This document shows positions 56,171-64,000 of a stretch of DNA of 64,000 nucleotides, piece by piece. The translations under genes were made by a program, and so were the position numbers. Source of the stretch: UBA1447 sp964627535 (GTDB lineage: Bacteria > Bacillota > Clostridia > Oscillospirales > Acutalibacteraceae); NCBI GenBank assembly GCA_964627535.1, contig CAZVJW010000008.1, positions 40,493-104,492 of the forward strand. The letters are read 5' to 3'. How positions within the stretch are numbered: the stretch's first letter is position 1; every line of letters begins with the position of its first letter. The notes under the pieces are model-generated. The model made no database searches and was not told the origin of the DNA. It saw only the letters and a list, made by a program, of their open reading frames with translations.

Positions 56171-56262
56171 GGAGAGTTGTCCGAGTTGGTCTAAGGAGCA
56201 CGACTGGAAATCGTGTAAGTCGCAAAACGGCTTCGAGGGTTCGAATCCCTTGCTCTCCGCCA
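56171..56262 (+). tRNA. tRNA-Ser (anticodon GGA)
   Basis: The 92-base class II tRNA begins GGAGAGTTGTCCGAGTTGGT and has the anticodon loop CTGGAAA, a long variable arm (GTCGCAAAACGGC), T-loop GTTCGAATC and an encoded CCA. Confidence 0.96.
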
Positions 56263-56320
56263 AAGGGTACAGGGCTGCCGAATCATCAAATGATGCGGCA
56301 GCCCTGATTTTAGAAGATGG

Positions 56321-56881
56321 ATGTGCATATCGATGGGAAACATATACAAAGTCTATCTGGAGTCTTATCATCCCGAAAAGCTTGAAGGGACGGAGTTCAA
56401 CAAATGCATTGCAGACCTTTTTTACACTCAGGAAATCCAGGGTTTAAAAAGGTTCGAGCAGCATTTAGAGATAAACCGTCTTCAGCATATTACCAGCGTA
56501 TCGTACCTGAGCTTCTATGTATGCGAAAAGATGGGTTTGGATAAACGCACTGCAGCAAGGGGCGGAATTTTACACGATCTTTTCTATTATGACTGGCGGG
56601 AAAATGATTGGAGCCATCGCCCCCATGGATATCTGCATCCTGGGTTCGCTTTGAAAAATGCCCGTGAGCTCTGCGGCACGCTTGACAAAAAAACGGAAAA
56701 TATTATAATAAGACATATGTGGCCGCTGACACCAATACCTCCGCGCTATAAAGAATCATTTATCGTCAGCATGGCTGATAAGTATTGCGCAACGAAGGAG
56801 CTTTGTATTTCTCTTTCTAAAAGTTACCGCACCCGGTTCTATCAATCGGTTGGAATTGATGAGCAAAACACGAATTTATAG
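56321..56881 (+). CDS. HD-domain phosphohydrolase family protein
   Basis: The 186-residue protein carries an HD metal site: HITSVSYLSFYVCEKMGLD near 55-73, then GGILHDLFYYDW near 81-92 (the HD pair), and HPGFALKNARELCG near 108. A further HMWPLTPIPPRY block and VSMADKYCATKE near 146-157 (second Asp) complete the family layout. HD proteins hydrolyse nucleotides or phosphodiesters; the specific substrate is unknown. The first ATG (56321) and the ATG at 56333 (MGNIYKVY) are both possible, and the ribosome binding site is weak (GAAGATGG). It follows tRNA-Ser by 58 bases and precedes the CmpB-like gene by 14 bases, so the two are probably cotranscribed. Confidence 0.85.
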   Translation: MCISMGNIYKVYLESYHPEKLEGTEFNKCIADLFYTQEIQGLKRFEQHLEINRLQHITSVSYLSFYVCEKMGLDKRTAARGGILHDLFYYDWRENDWSHRPHGYLHPGFALKNARELCGTLDKKTENIIIRHMWPLTPIPPRYKESFIVSMADKYCATKELCISLSKSYRTRFYQSVGIDEQNTNL

Positions 56882-56895
56882 GTTTGGAGATATTC

Positions 56896-57792
56896 ATGTA
56901 TAATGTGTCATTATTAATTTTATATTATTTTTTCTATAGTGCTTTAGGTTGGCTGGTCGAGTCCATCTATTGCTCATTAGCTGTGCATAAATGGGTAAAC
57001 AGAGGCTTTTTAACAGGTCCGTTATGCCCGATTTACGGCGCCGGTGCACTTGTTTTAATAGTTTTCCTCCGCCGTTTTAAAGAGATGCCGATACCTGTTG
57101 ATATCTTCGGAGTAAAATTATCCATAAGCCCTCTGCTTGTTTTTATTGCCGGTATGGTTTTAGCCGATATTGTTGAGTTTATTACAAGCTTAATCATGGA
57201 AAAGCTTTTCCATGCACGATGGTGGGATTATTCTGAAAAGCCATTCAATATTCAAGGCCGGATTTGTCTTCAGCATACAATCTATTGGGGTATCGGCTCT
57301 GTTGTTTTCCTTTATTTGATTGATCCGTTTTTCAAAAAGATTGCCGAAAACATTCCGCAAAACACAGCATTCGTTATTATCGTTGTTATTATGTTTGTAT
57401 TTATAATTGATTTGATCAACGCCGTACGCACAGCAATGGATATTCGAAAGGTCATGGATAAAGTACACAAGCTGAGTGAAACAATATCGAAGGTTGCCAA
57501 CGATATTAAAGGTAATGTAGAAGTCAGATTTGACGAGTTTCAGGCAACTGCCGCAAAACGGGCGGAAAGGTTCGCGCTTTGGAGAAGCGATGTATCAAAA
57601 CAGATGGTGGAAATTGTTGAGACTCTCGGCTCATCAATACGTAAAAAAAATGTTGATAAGGAAAAATTCAACCGTCTCATCACCGGTTATCCCAATTTAA
57701 GCAGAGTCGCAAAAAAGCAATTAAAATCGCTGGAGGAATTGCTTTCTGAAATCAAAAAAAGAATTACAGACGATGATAACGAAATGTATTAA
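56896..57792 (+). CDS. CmpB-like membrane protein (putative ABC transporter permease family)
   Basis: ATG 56896 (MYNVSLLILYYFFYSALGWL, 298 residues) is chosen because GGAG precedes it by seven bases; the longer frame begins with TTG before this site. The protein has five or six membrane spans in residues 1-180 and the family signatures FFYSALGWLVESIYCS and GFLTGPLCPIYGAG, then WWDYSEKPFNIQGRICL. The name ABC_trans_CmpB is historical and no transport has been shown. The last ~120 residues form a charged, coiled-coil-like cytosolic tail (MDKVHKLSETISKVANDIKG), longer than in many homologues. Confidence 0.88.
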   Translation: MYNVSLLILYYFFYSALGWLVESIYCSLAVHKWVNRGFLTGPLCPIYGAGALVLIVFLRRFKEMPIPVDIFGVKLSISPLLVFIAGMVLADIVEFITSLIMEKLFHARWWDYSEKPFNIQGRICLQHTIYWGIGSVVFLYLIDPFFKKIAENIPQNTAFVIIVVIMFVFIIDLINAVRTAMDIRKVMDKVHKLSETISKVANDIKGNVEVRFDEFQATAAKRAERFALWRSDVSKQMVEIVETLGSSIRKKNVDKEKFNRLITGYPNLSRVAKKQLKSLEELLSEIKKRITDDDNEMY

Positions 57793-57912
57793 TATATTCA
57801 ATACATTCATTTTTGTTCTAACACATAATACCCGATACCTAAAGCCATGTTTTACCGGTCAACAGACACACGCTTCAATTGTACACTAATATAATTTTAA
57901 GGAGGAACTCAA

Positions 57913-58332
57913 ATGACTGAAACCACAAATGCTAATGAAACCGGTTCGGCAATACTAAAAGAACGTAAGCGCTGGTTATTTTTCGGCCTTCCTTTTACTT
58001 TTACGAAATACAGTCTGACTCAAAAGAGCTTACAGCTCAACAAAGGGCTCTTCTCCACAACCGAGGATGATATGCTTCTCTTCAGGGTAATGGATGTTTC
58101 GGTAAAACGGACTCTTTTTCAAAAAATGGCAGGACTCGGCACTTTGATTATTTCTTCTTCGGACAAAACCAACCCTACTTTAGATATTAAAAACATTAAA
58201 CATATTCACGAATTCAAAAACGCTCTTGACGAACGCGTTGAAAAAGAGCGGTTGCGTATGCGCTTCAGAGCAGGTGAAATCATGGGCGACTTTGACCAGG
58301 ATTTTGATCAAACTGACAATCCTGTGAATTAA
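57913..58332 (+). CDS. Bacterial PH-domain protein
   Basis: The 139-residue protein has one bacterial PH domain: LKERKRWLFFGLPFTFTKYS, then LTQKSLQLNKGLFSTTEDDMLLFRVMDVSVKRTLFQKM (first LTQKSLQLNKG, then VMDVSVKR) and GTLIISSSDKTNPTLDIKNI. Related domains occur in YdbT/YdbS-like proteins, but no membrane span is present here. The C-terminal tail is acidic (GDFDQDFDQTDN). A strong AAGGAGGA site precedes the start. It is separated from the CmpB-like gene by 120 bases and followed by a terminator. Confidence 0.85.
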   Translation: MTETTNANETGSAILKERKRWLFFGLPFTFTKYSLTQKSLQLNKGLFSTTEDDMLLFRVMDVSVKRTLFQKMAGLGTLIISSSDKTNPTLDIKNIKHIHEFKNALDERVEKERLRMRFRAGEIMGDFDQDFDQTDNPVN

Positions 58333-58355
58333 TAAAGTTTTATTGTATTAATATT

Positions 58356-58385
58356 AAAAAGCGTGGCAATGCCACGCTTTTTAAT
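58356..58385. terminator. Bidirectional terminator after the PH-domain gene
   Basis: AAAAAGCGTGGCA pairs with TGCCACGCTTTTT. It also serves the convergent cohesin/dockerin gene. Confidence 0.92.
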
Positions 58386-58412
58386 TTACGCATTTGAAGA
58401 AGTTCGGTTTTT

Positions 58413-59390
58413 TTATGATGCGAGGCTTGTACTTTGGCTGATCTGCAGCGCATTGTTTACGGAATCAACCATAACAGCAGCATCGTTTTCATCTAAAACT
58501 CCGTCATGGAAAACATCGCCGGCTTTGTTTGATACCGCAAGGCGGACCGGATCCAAATCAGTATAAACATAATTTTGCATATCTATAAGCATACCCTCGT
58601 CATTTATGTCCACGATACTGTCACCGTTAATATCGCCGAAAATAACAATGTAAAAATATTGGATCACTTCATTTGTTGATTTGCCAACAAGCTCAACCTT
58701 TGTACCGGTACCGAAGCTGCCGTTCGCTAATGTGCAAACAAGCCTTGCGTTATCCGGGACCTTAACGAAACCGCTCTCGAATTCCGCTTGTGTCAAGCAC
58801 TGCCTGAGCCCGTAGATAAAATTTCCGGATGTATCAATTACCGTCGTGCTGCCGTTTTTTACATTAAGTGTGCTGCTGTTTGTTGATAAAGAAATTACGC
58901 TGCCGTTTGTTATTACAGGTATCATAGGCTTATATGTGTCGCCATTATAGAAACCGTCAACCAGTAGTGTTACCGGTGCGGTTCCTATCCAGCCCGGTTT
59001 AACCGTAAATGTAATATCCAATAAAGAACCGGCAGCGGATATAGACTCATCAGCCGCAAACGAGTCGTTTATCGTTAAAAAACCATACTGTACGAAAAAG
59101 GATTTATTTATAATCCCGGCAGATCCTGCAGCCGCATTTCCCGAAACCGCGCTTTTACAGGTTAATTTTGTCGTATCATACTTGAGCAGAAGTGTCGCCG
59201 CTCCCAGCCTTGAGTCAGCCGAAATTTCAACCGATACTATAACATCTGTCCCTTCTGTACCGGCCGGATTGCTAACCGTCAGCAAAACCGGTTCATTTGC
59301 ATATACGGTAACCGACGGTAAAAATATGCTTGCTATCATCAGAACTGCCAAAAAACAGCTCAGCATAAACCTATTATTGTGTATTTTCAT
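58413..59390 (-). CDS. Secreted protein with cohesin domain and dockerin-like C-terminus
   Basis: This 325-residue protein starts with a signal peptide (MKIHNNRFMLSCFLAVLMIA, cleaved near YANEP). Residues ~35-175 are a cohesin-like domain (VLLTVSNPAGTEGTDVIVSV … LLLKYDTTKLTCKSA … SLLDITFTVKPGW). The remainder is the module shared with two other proteins in this window: NFIYGLRQCLTQAEFE, GTGTKVELVG, FGDINGDSIVDINDEG and VFHDGVLDENDAAVMVDS, ending ISQSTSLAS. A chain with both a cohesin and a dockerin-like end could bridge partners and act as an adaptor. The cohesin resembles that of the M23/lipase protein at the other end of the window. The ribosome binding site is GGGAGAT. Confidence 0.88.
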   Translation of the reverse strand: MKIHNNRFMLSCFLAVLMIASIFLPSVTVYANEPVLLTVSNPAGTEGTDVIVSVEISADSRLGAATLLLKYDTTKLTCKSAVSGNAAAGSAGIINKSFFVQYGFLTINDSFAADESISAAGSLLDITFTVKPGWIGTAPVTLLVDGFYNGDTYKPMIPVITNGSVISLSTNSSTLNVKNGSTTVIDTSGNFIYGLRQCLTQAEFESGFVKVPDNARLVCTLANGSFGTGTKVELVGKSTNEVIQYFYIVIFGDINGDSIVDINDEGMLIDMQNYVYTDLDPVRLAVSNKAGDVFHDGVLDENDAAVMVDSVNNALQISQSTSLAS

Positions 59391-59450
59391 TTTGCATCTC
59401 CCGTGAATCCTTAAACCGGTATAATTCCAATTTATATTTTCTTTTTGATT

Positions 59451-62400
59451 TTAGCTAACCGTTATATCCCATGTCTTTATGGCATCATATCGTCCGAAGG
59501 AGTAATCGTTCTTTACCAAGACCATTATTGTGTATGTACCCTCTTCTCTGGGTGTCCATACACAGTTTTGGTCAATTGAATATCCTCGCAACTCCGTGGT
59601 ACGCATATCCTGATCATATACATAAAACTTGTAAAGCAAATTGTCTCCGTTTACACTTACTGCATTTGCTTTCATTTCAATCGGTTTTTTTACATGTGCA
59701 TTCTCCGTCAAATATGTGTCATTGAGCGTTACACTTGTGATGTTTGCTTTTTGTCTAACCGTATCCGTAACGTTGACTACCAATTGTTTCAACATTTCAT
59801 ACGAACCAGCTCCCGCTCCCTTTGCCCTTGCTTCAATGGTATATTCACCGATTCTTTCAGGTGTCCAATTCAATGTGTTGCTGCCGCTCCAGGCTTTTAT
59901 CATCACATAACCGTTTGCATCGTATCTCCAGAAGGAATACTGCGGTGACGGCAAGTTTGATGTAGCAGTAAAGACGATCTGCGTGTTTTTGGGAACATCC
60001 GGCAAAGTCTTGTTTGATGTCAGTACCATAGCCGGAATTTCACCGCTGTCTTCTCTCGGTATTACAAGTGTTCTGATTATTCCGTCGTCATAGCTCCCTT
60101 TTTCTGTTCCGATTATACCGGCTCTTGTTACCAACCCGATTATATGGTAAATTCCGGGTGCAGATATTAAATATTGCTGCGTTCCGGCGTTTGATAACTC
60201 CGCGGATTTGTATATATTCCGTGAACCTGGTTCTCTTATTCTGTATGAGAATGTCCCGTTTGCGAATGTCGGGGTTATATCAACGGATCCCGATGAATAA
60301 GATACTGTCATGTTGTCAATACTTCCGTAGTTTATATCGCTGCTCAGCGAATAAAGCTCGAATGATATGGTCTGGGTATCAGTTGTTTTACCGTTTGTCA
60401 CCGTTAGCTCCACGGTGTGTACTCCCGGTTCAACTGCCGATATGTCCCATATAAATTCATTCGTATCGCTTTCGGCAAGTTCAACTGCCGTCGGTCCTGT
60501 GATTGTCTTCGCGGAGCAGATTGTATCGGAAACATTGTTAACGTCGACCTTTATCCGGACTTCTGCGCCTGATTTAATTTCCTTTATCTCAGTACCGCTT
60601 GTTACAATTCCGTCTACAAGTGTCTCATTAATAACAACCTCGGATACGTCTTCCGGTGTATATGAATCTCTTGCTTCACATATAAAGTTGTTCGCCGAAT
60701 CCGCCATTCTGACCGCTATAGTATAATTCGAGTCCGGTGATGTGAAGGCCGGGATTGTATAATTTATACTGCCGTCGTTCTGTAAAACGCCATCGCTGCC
60801 CGCGATGTATGATTGATCCAGTATCCACTGGTTTACCTGCACATCATTTTGGGCGCCAAGCAGGACATCACTCTTTACCTTTTGCCAGCTCCATATTTGA
60901 TACCTCGTATCCGCTTCCCAACCTTTGATATTTATTACCATATCGGTTCCTGTTTTTGTAACTGTGACAAATGTCTGAACCCACTGAGCCGTATATGTGA
61001 CATTGCCCGCTCCTGCTGTCGCAGGCACCTCAGGCAGCCAGCCGTTGAAAACGTAGCCGTCTCTTGTAACTACCGGGGCCTCAAGCGCCGCCATATATTC
61101 GATTTTTCCGCTTGTACCTCCCGTGCCTCCGTTTGCGTCAAAGGTTATTAAATAGGTTTCCGGTGATGCATCGGGGCTGTAAAGATTTACTGTTACGATG
61201 TCATTAAGCAGGAATGTGTATTCCTTATTAATACTTGCCATTGTTCTGGCTCCCAAGCTCTGTGATCCGGCACCTCCCATATTTTCAGCATCGTTTATTG
61301 TTATTGTAAGGTTTCCGTTTATATCGGTATAAACGGTTTGTGTCACTTCATTGCCGGCTTTATCTTTTGTATATAAAGTGAATCTGTTATGGGATCCGTC
61401 AACGGTTGTTGCATATCCAACCGAAATATCAAGGCTATTATCAGGTTCATTTATCACATTTGTTGACAACAGCTTATCGCTGTAACACTGAACGACATAT
61501 TGCGGGGAGCCTTCAAAAGCATATTGGTAAAGTTTGACCAGTGTCACTCCGCTGCCGCCGGACTCGTTAAGAGTTGCCGTACCTGCATCAATCCCGGAAA
61601 ATGCAGGGTATATATAATCAACATTATTCACCCTGATAATTTTATTGAACACATTGCCCCAACGGTCCGCCAAATGAATAAAAACCAGTCTGCTCGGGCT
61701 TTTGATTACATGCTGTAATGACCATGCGGTGTTTGACCACATAACCGTATTGCTTGAATATACTCCATCCGTATCCGTCTTTATTGCTTCTTTCATCAAG
61801 CTTGTTGCCGCTGCAGCGCCGCTGCCGTCACCGTATGTATTTATTATCGCTGTGTCCCTTGTTGAGTCAAGCACATAATAGAAACAAGCCAGATTTTTCT
61901 GACCGAAAGTCGGGTCGTTTGTGGGATAAATTACATCGTCTCTCTTTGATATTTCATCATTGGTTGCACCCGCGGCATTTCTGTAGAAATAATCGCGTTG
62001 CACCCATGTGCCTTCAGCTCCGAGAGTGTTATAGGCTTTAAAACTGTTCGCGCCTCGACCATCCTCATACCATGTCCCGCCGGATAGCGACATAGAATTT
62101 CTGTATTCGATATATATTGTTATAGTCTTTGCTGTCGATGTTATAGCTACTCCGTTTTTATAAGTTGCAGCGCCTCCCGCGAGTGATGTTGTGCCAGCTT
62201 TATTTCCCGTATCGGAGGAATCGTCAACACCACCTATCGTATATTTCGCAAACTGCTTGCTTGTTCCCTGAACAAATTGAGGTTTAATAACCAAATAGCC
62301 TGATTGATTGTAATAGGCCGATCCCTCAGCACTGTAATTCATGCCGATGGTGTAATCTGCATATCTGTCGTTCGAAACCGTTACACTTCCGCTATCAACA

Positions 62401-64000
62401 GTTCCTGCCTTTGTTCCGTCGTCATAGGAATAATTGGCATAACCCGAATTCACTACACCTGAAACCTTGCTGACACTCATACTTGTCGGGTAGGAAAGTC
62501 TTCCGTTCGTATCCGCTATGTCAGCAGTGTTGACCAGCACAACAGGATTTTCGCTGTTTGTATAACAATAATATGTGTAATATGTTTTACCCGGATATAC
62601 ATATGATATATCACCGTAATTTTCCGGATTAAAACCATCAATGCTTATTCCACCGGAAAGCATTGTTTCCGTCGTTTCGTATACATTAAGCTTCGGCGCC
62701 TGTGTATCTTGGTACGTTATTAAAGCACTGCTGCCAGTTCTTTGATTGTAAATTTCCGTTGCATAATTGTTTACAGCGGCTTGTTCGATTGCATTTTTAT
62801 CGGTTGTGACGACATCTACAGCCGACTGAAGTTCATTAAGTGATGCCTCTGTATAGCGGTTAAGATTAATCTTGTTCGCTTCGGTTATTTCCGCATTGAC
62901 ATATGTATATACTGCTGCATTCGGATTCACAATCAAGGTTTGTATGGCTCCCGAAAGAGTATCGGCCTTGGCAGCAATATTGTTTCTGTTCGCCTGAGTA
63001 TCGGGCAAAGGGGCCAATGCTTGTAATGCTGCTGCATTATTGTACGCATCTGATACGGCTTGTCTTTGTGTTGTATTACCATATGCATAAACACTGCTCA
63101 TAGTCGTTCCATCACCGCTAAGAACCGGAAAAGACTCAATAAGGGCGGATGTATATTCATCACTGACGACTGCGTCGATTTCCGTAAAATCCGCAGGGAT
63201 AATTGTCCAGTGCGCATATAGCGATTGGGCTGATGTTATAGCAACAACCGTACTTCCCGTTACCTGATTGCCATCGATTAAACTTGTAAACCAGCCAACA
63301 AACGAATAGCCTTCATATGTTGGTGTGGGTAATGTACCATATGTATTGTTATATATAATATCTTTGCCCGCCGGAGAAACAGAACCTCCGTTAGCATCGA
63401 ATGACACAGTATAGCTGTTCGCCGTCCAATGCGCGTACAGTGTCTGCGCCGATGTTATCGCTACCGTTGTCGCGGCGGTGATTTCCGTGCCGCCCGATGC
63501 TGCCGTCCACCAGCCCGCTAAGGTGTAACCGGTTAACGAGGTTGTCGCCAATGTGCCGTAGGTGCCCGCATAGGTGACGGATTTCGATGCCGGCGAAGGC
63601 GTGCTGCCTCCGTTAGCATTGAATGACACCGTGTAGCTGTTCGCCGTCCAATGCGCGTACAGTGTCTGCCCCGATGTTATCGCTACCGTCGTCGCGGCGG
63701 TGATTTCCGTGCCGCCCGATGCCGCCGTCCACCAGCCCGCTAAGGTGTAACCGGTTAACGAGGTTGTTGCTAACGTGCCGTAGGTGCCCGCATACGTGAC
63801 CGATTTCGATGCCGGCGAAGGCGTGCTGCCTCCGTTGGCGTTAAAGGTGACTGTGTAGCTGTTCGCTGTCCATATCGCATACAGTTCCACGGTAGCTCCC
63901 TGTGTCGCCGTCATGGTCGATACGCTTTGTCCGTTGGTATAATTCGTACCCGTTCCGTTGGCAAGCGTGTTCCAGTGGTCAAAGCTGTGTCCTGTCTTTG
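59451..64000 (-). CDS. Giant secreted protein with InlB repeats, FIVAR-like and Y_Y_Y-like domains (partial, runs off right edge)
   Basis: The frame is open from base 64000 to a stop at 59451 (about 1,515 codons); its start lies outside. From the N-terminal side of the fragment: four InlB/Flg_new-type units, two of them nearly identical 74-residue copies (GYTLAGWWTAASGGTEITAA); a FIVAR-like helical segment (ANRNNIAAKADTLSGAIQTL); a ~500-residue beta-rich region without a recognised family; one more InlB unit (ITFDANGGTGGTSGKIEYMA); and, at the C-terminus, Ig-like units ending with Y_Y_Y-type repeats (NTLNWTPERIGEYTIEARAKG and CVWTPREEGTYTIMVLVKND pattern). No dockerin or sortase signal is seen at this end. 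The protein is probably cell-surface or secreted; it lies 60 bases upstream of the cohesin/dockerin gene and may share its operon. Confidence 0.85.
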   Translation of the reverse strand, partial: KTGHSFDHWNTLANGTGTNYTNGQSVSTMTATQGATVELYAIWTANSYTVTFNANGGSTPSPASKSVTYAGTYGTLATTSLTGYTLAGWWTAASGGTEITAATTVAITSGQTLYAHWTANSYTVSFNANGGSTPSPASKSVTYAGTYGTLATTSLTGYTLAGWWTAASGGTEITAATTVAITSAQTLYAHWTANSYTVSFDANGGSVSPAGKDIIYNNTYGTLPTPTYEGYSFVGWFTSLIDGNQVTGSTVVAITSAQSLYAHWTIIPADFTEIDAVVSDEYTSALIESFPVLSGDGTTMSSVYAYGNTTQRQAVSDAYNNAAALQALAPLPDTQANRNNIAAKADTLSGAIQTLIVNPNAAVYTYVNAEITEANKINLNRYTEASLNELQSAVDVVTTDKNAIEQAAVNNYATEIYNQRTGSSALITYQDTQAPKLNVYETTETMLSGGISIDGFNPENYGDISYVYPGKTYYTYYCYTNSENPVVLVNTADIADTNGRLSYPTSMSVSKVSGVVNSGYANYSYDDGTKAGTVDSGSVTVSNDRYADYTIGMNYSAEGSAYYNQSGYLVIKPQFVQGTSKQFAKYTIGGVDDSSDTGNKAGTTSLAGGAATYKNGVAITSTAKTITIYIEYRNSMSLSGGTWYEDGRGANSFKAYNTLGAEGTWVQRDYFYRNAAGATNDEISKRDDVIYPTNDPTFGQKNLACFYYVLDSTRDTAIINTYGDGSGAAAATSLMKEAIKTDTDGVYSSNTVMWSNTAWSLQHVIKSPSRLVFIHLADRWGNVFNKIIRVNNVDYIYPAFSGIDAGTATLNESGGSGVTLVKLYQYAFEGSPQYVVQCYSDKLLSTNVINEPDNSLDISVGYATTVDGSHNRFTLYTKDKAGNEVTQTVYTDINGNLTITINDAENMGGAGSQSLGARTMASINKEYTFLLNDIVTVNLYSPDASPETYLITFDANGGTGGTSGKIEYMAALEAPVVTRDGYVFNGWLPEVPATAGAGNVTYTAQWVQTFVTVTKTGTDMVINIKGWEADTRYQIWSWQKVKSDVLLGAQNDVQVNQWILDQSYIAGSDGVLQNDGSINYTIPAFTSPDSNYTIAVRMADSANNFICEARDSYTPEDVSEVVINETLVDGIVTSGTEIKEIKSGAEVRIKVDVNNVSDTICSAKTITGPTAVELAESDTNEFIWDISAVEPGVHTVELTVTNGKTTDTQTISFELYSLSSDINYGSIDNMTVSYSSGSVDITPTFANGTFSYRIREPGSRNIYKSAELSNAGTQQYLISAPGIYHIIGLVTRAGIIGTEKGSYDDGIIRTLVIPREDSGEIPAMVLTSNKTLPDVPKNTQIVFTATSNLPSPQYSFWRYDANGYVMIKAWSGSNTLNWTPERIGEYTIEARAKGAGAGSYEMLKQLVVNVTDTVRQKANITSVTLNDTYLTENAHVKKPIEMKANAVSVNGDNLLYKFYVYDQDMRTTELRGYSIDQNCVWTPREEGTYTIMVLVKNDYSFGRYDAIKTWDITVS
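63421..63864. repeat. Two tandem 222-bp near-identical InlB repeat units
   Basis: The unit beginning GCCGTCCAATGCGCGTACAG at 63421 recurs at 63643, and a diverged third starts at 63865. The first two differ at only a few positions, and they are clearly more GC-rich than the flanks. This points to recent duplication or conversion. Confidence 0.9.

Overview
The window reads as a chromosomal piece of an uncultivated anaerobic Firmicute, most likely of the class Clostridia (Oscillospirales/Ruminococcaceae-like). The grounds are strong GGAGG-type ribosome binding sites, AT-rich promoters with near-consensus -35/-10 boxes, dockerin and cohesin modules, a glycyl radical enzyme, and GPH transporter, DUF5696 and CmpB-type membrane genes. 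Two runs of 100 N (9601-9700, 11303-11402) show a scaffolded, probably metagenomic assembly. The standard genetic code is used.

Layout. (1) 1-13869, minus strand: secreted surface proteins. These are a multidomain M23 peptidase/InlB/cohesin/LCAT-like lipase protein that runs off the left edge, a CHAP amidase with InlB and dockerin modules, and a giant BspA-type leucine-rich repeat protein interrupted by both N runs. (2) 14225-27567: housekeeping. metA, a DUF5696 lipoprotein, a secreted metallophosphatase, yajC-tgt, a polytopic membrane protein, queA, then a divergent lysine operon asd-dapA-dapB plus an aspartokinase-type ACT protein. (3) 27759-38113, minus strand: a six-gene cluster that encodes three TIR proteins, a stand-alone RyR domain, an AAA+ ATPase with RyR-like ends, and a membrane protein with a Rossmann/RCK-like and an RyR-like part. 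This is the best candidate for an undescribed signalling or defence system. (4) 38446-44566: a decayed FAD oxidoreductase gene, a TM2 protein, and a phosphodiester/phosphoester group (PI-PLC, a CehA-type PHP hydrolase split over two genes, a GPH symporter and a GDPD). (5) 44858-52396, minus strand: one ORF that fuses a glycyl-radical activase to its glycyl radical enzyme, a CrtI-like FAD oxidoreductase, tRNA-Trp and tRNA-Met, and two overlapping TIM-barrel sugar isomerase/epimerase genes. (6) 52682-64000: more large secreted proteins (dockerin, cohesin, InlB repeats) around a small plus-strand group (tRNA-Ser, HD hydrolase, CmpB-like membrane protein, PH-domain protein).

A family of 102-136 bp palindromic elements with ATACTAAT...ATTAGTAT ends occurs eight times between genes, in two subfamilies. 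It looks like a non-autonomous TA-targeting (IS630/mariner-like) MITE. Two copies carry a nested 32-bp palindrome, one lies in the probable metA leader, and one supplies the last codons and stop of the metallophosphatase gene.

How the parts work together. The dockerin, cohesin and LRR proteins probably form the cell-surface and extracellular protein set. Three of them share the same C-terminal module (a conserved FIYGL segment followed by a dockerin-like double EF-hand). In the TIR/RyR cluster, two paralogous proteins have a cytosolic TIR domain, one membrane span and an external LamG-like domain, so they resemble receptors. RyR, AAA+ and nucleotide-binding partners lie between them under what appears to be one upstream promoter (38338-38365).
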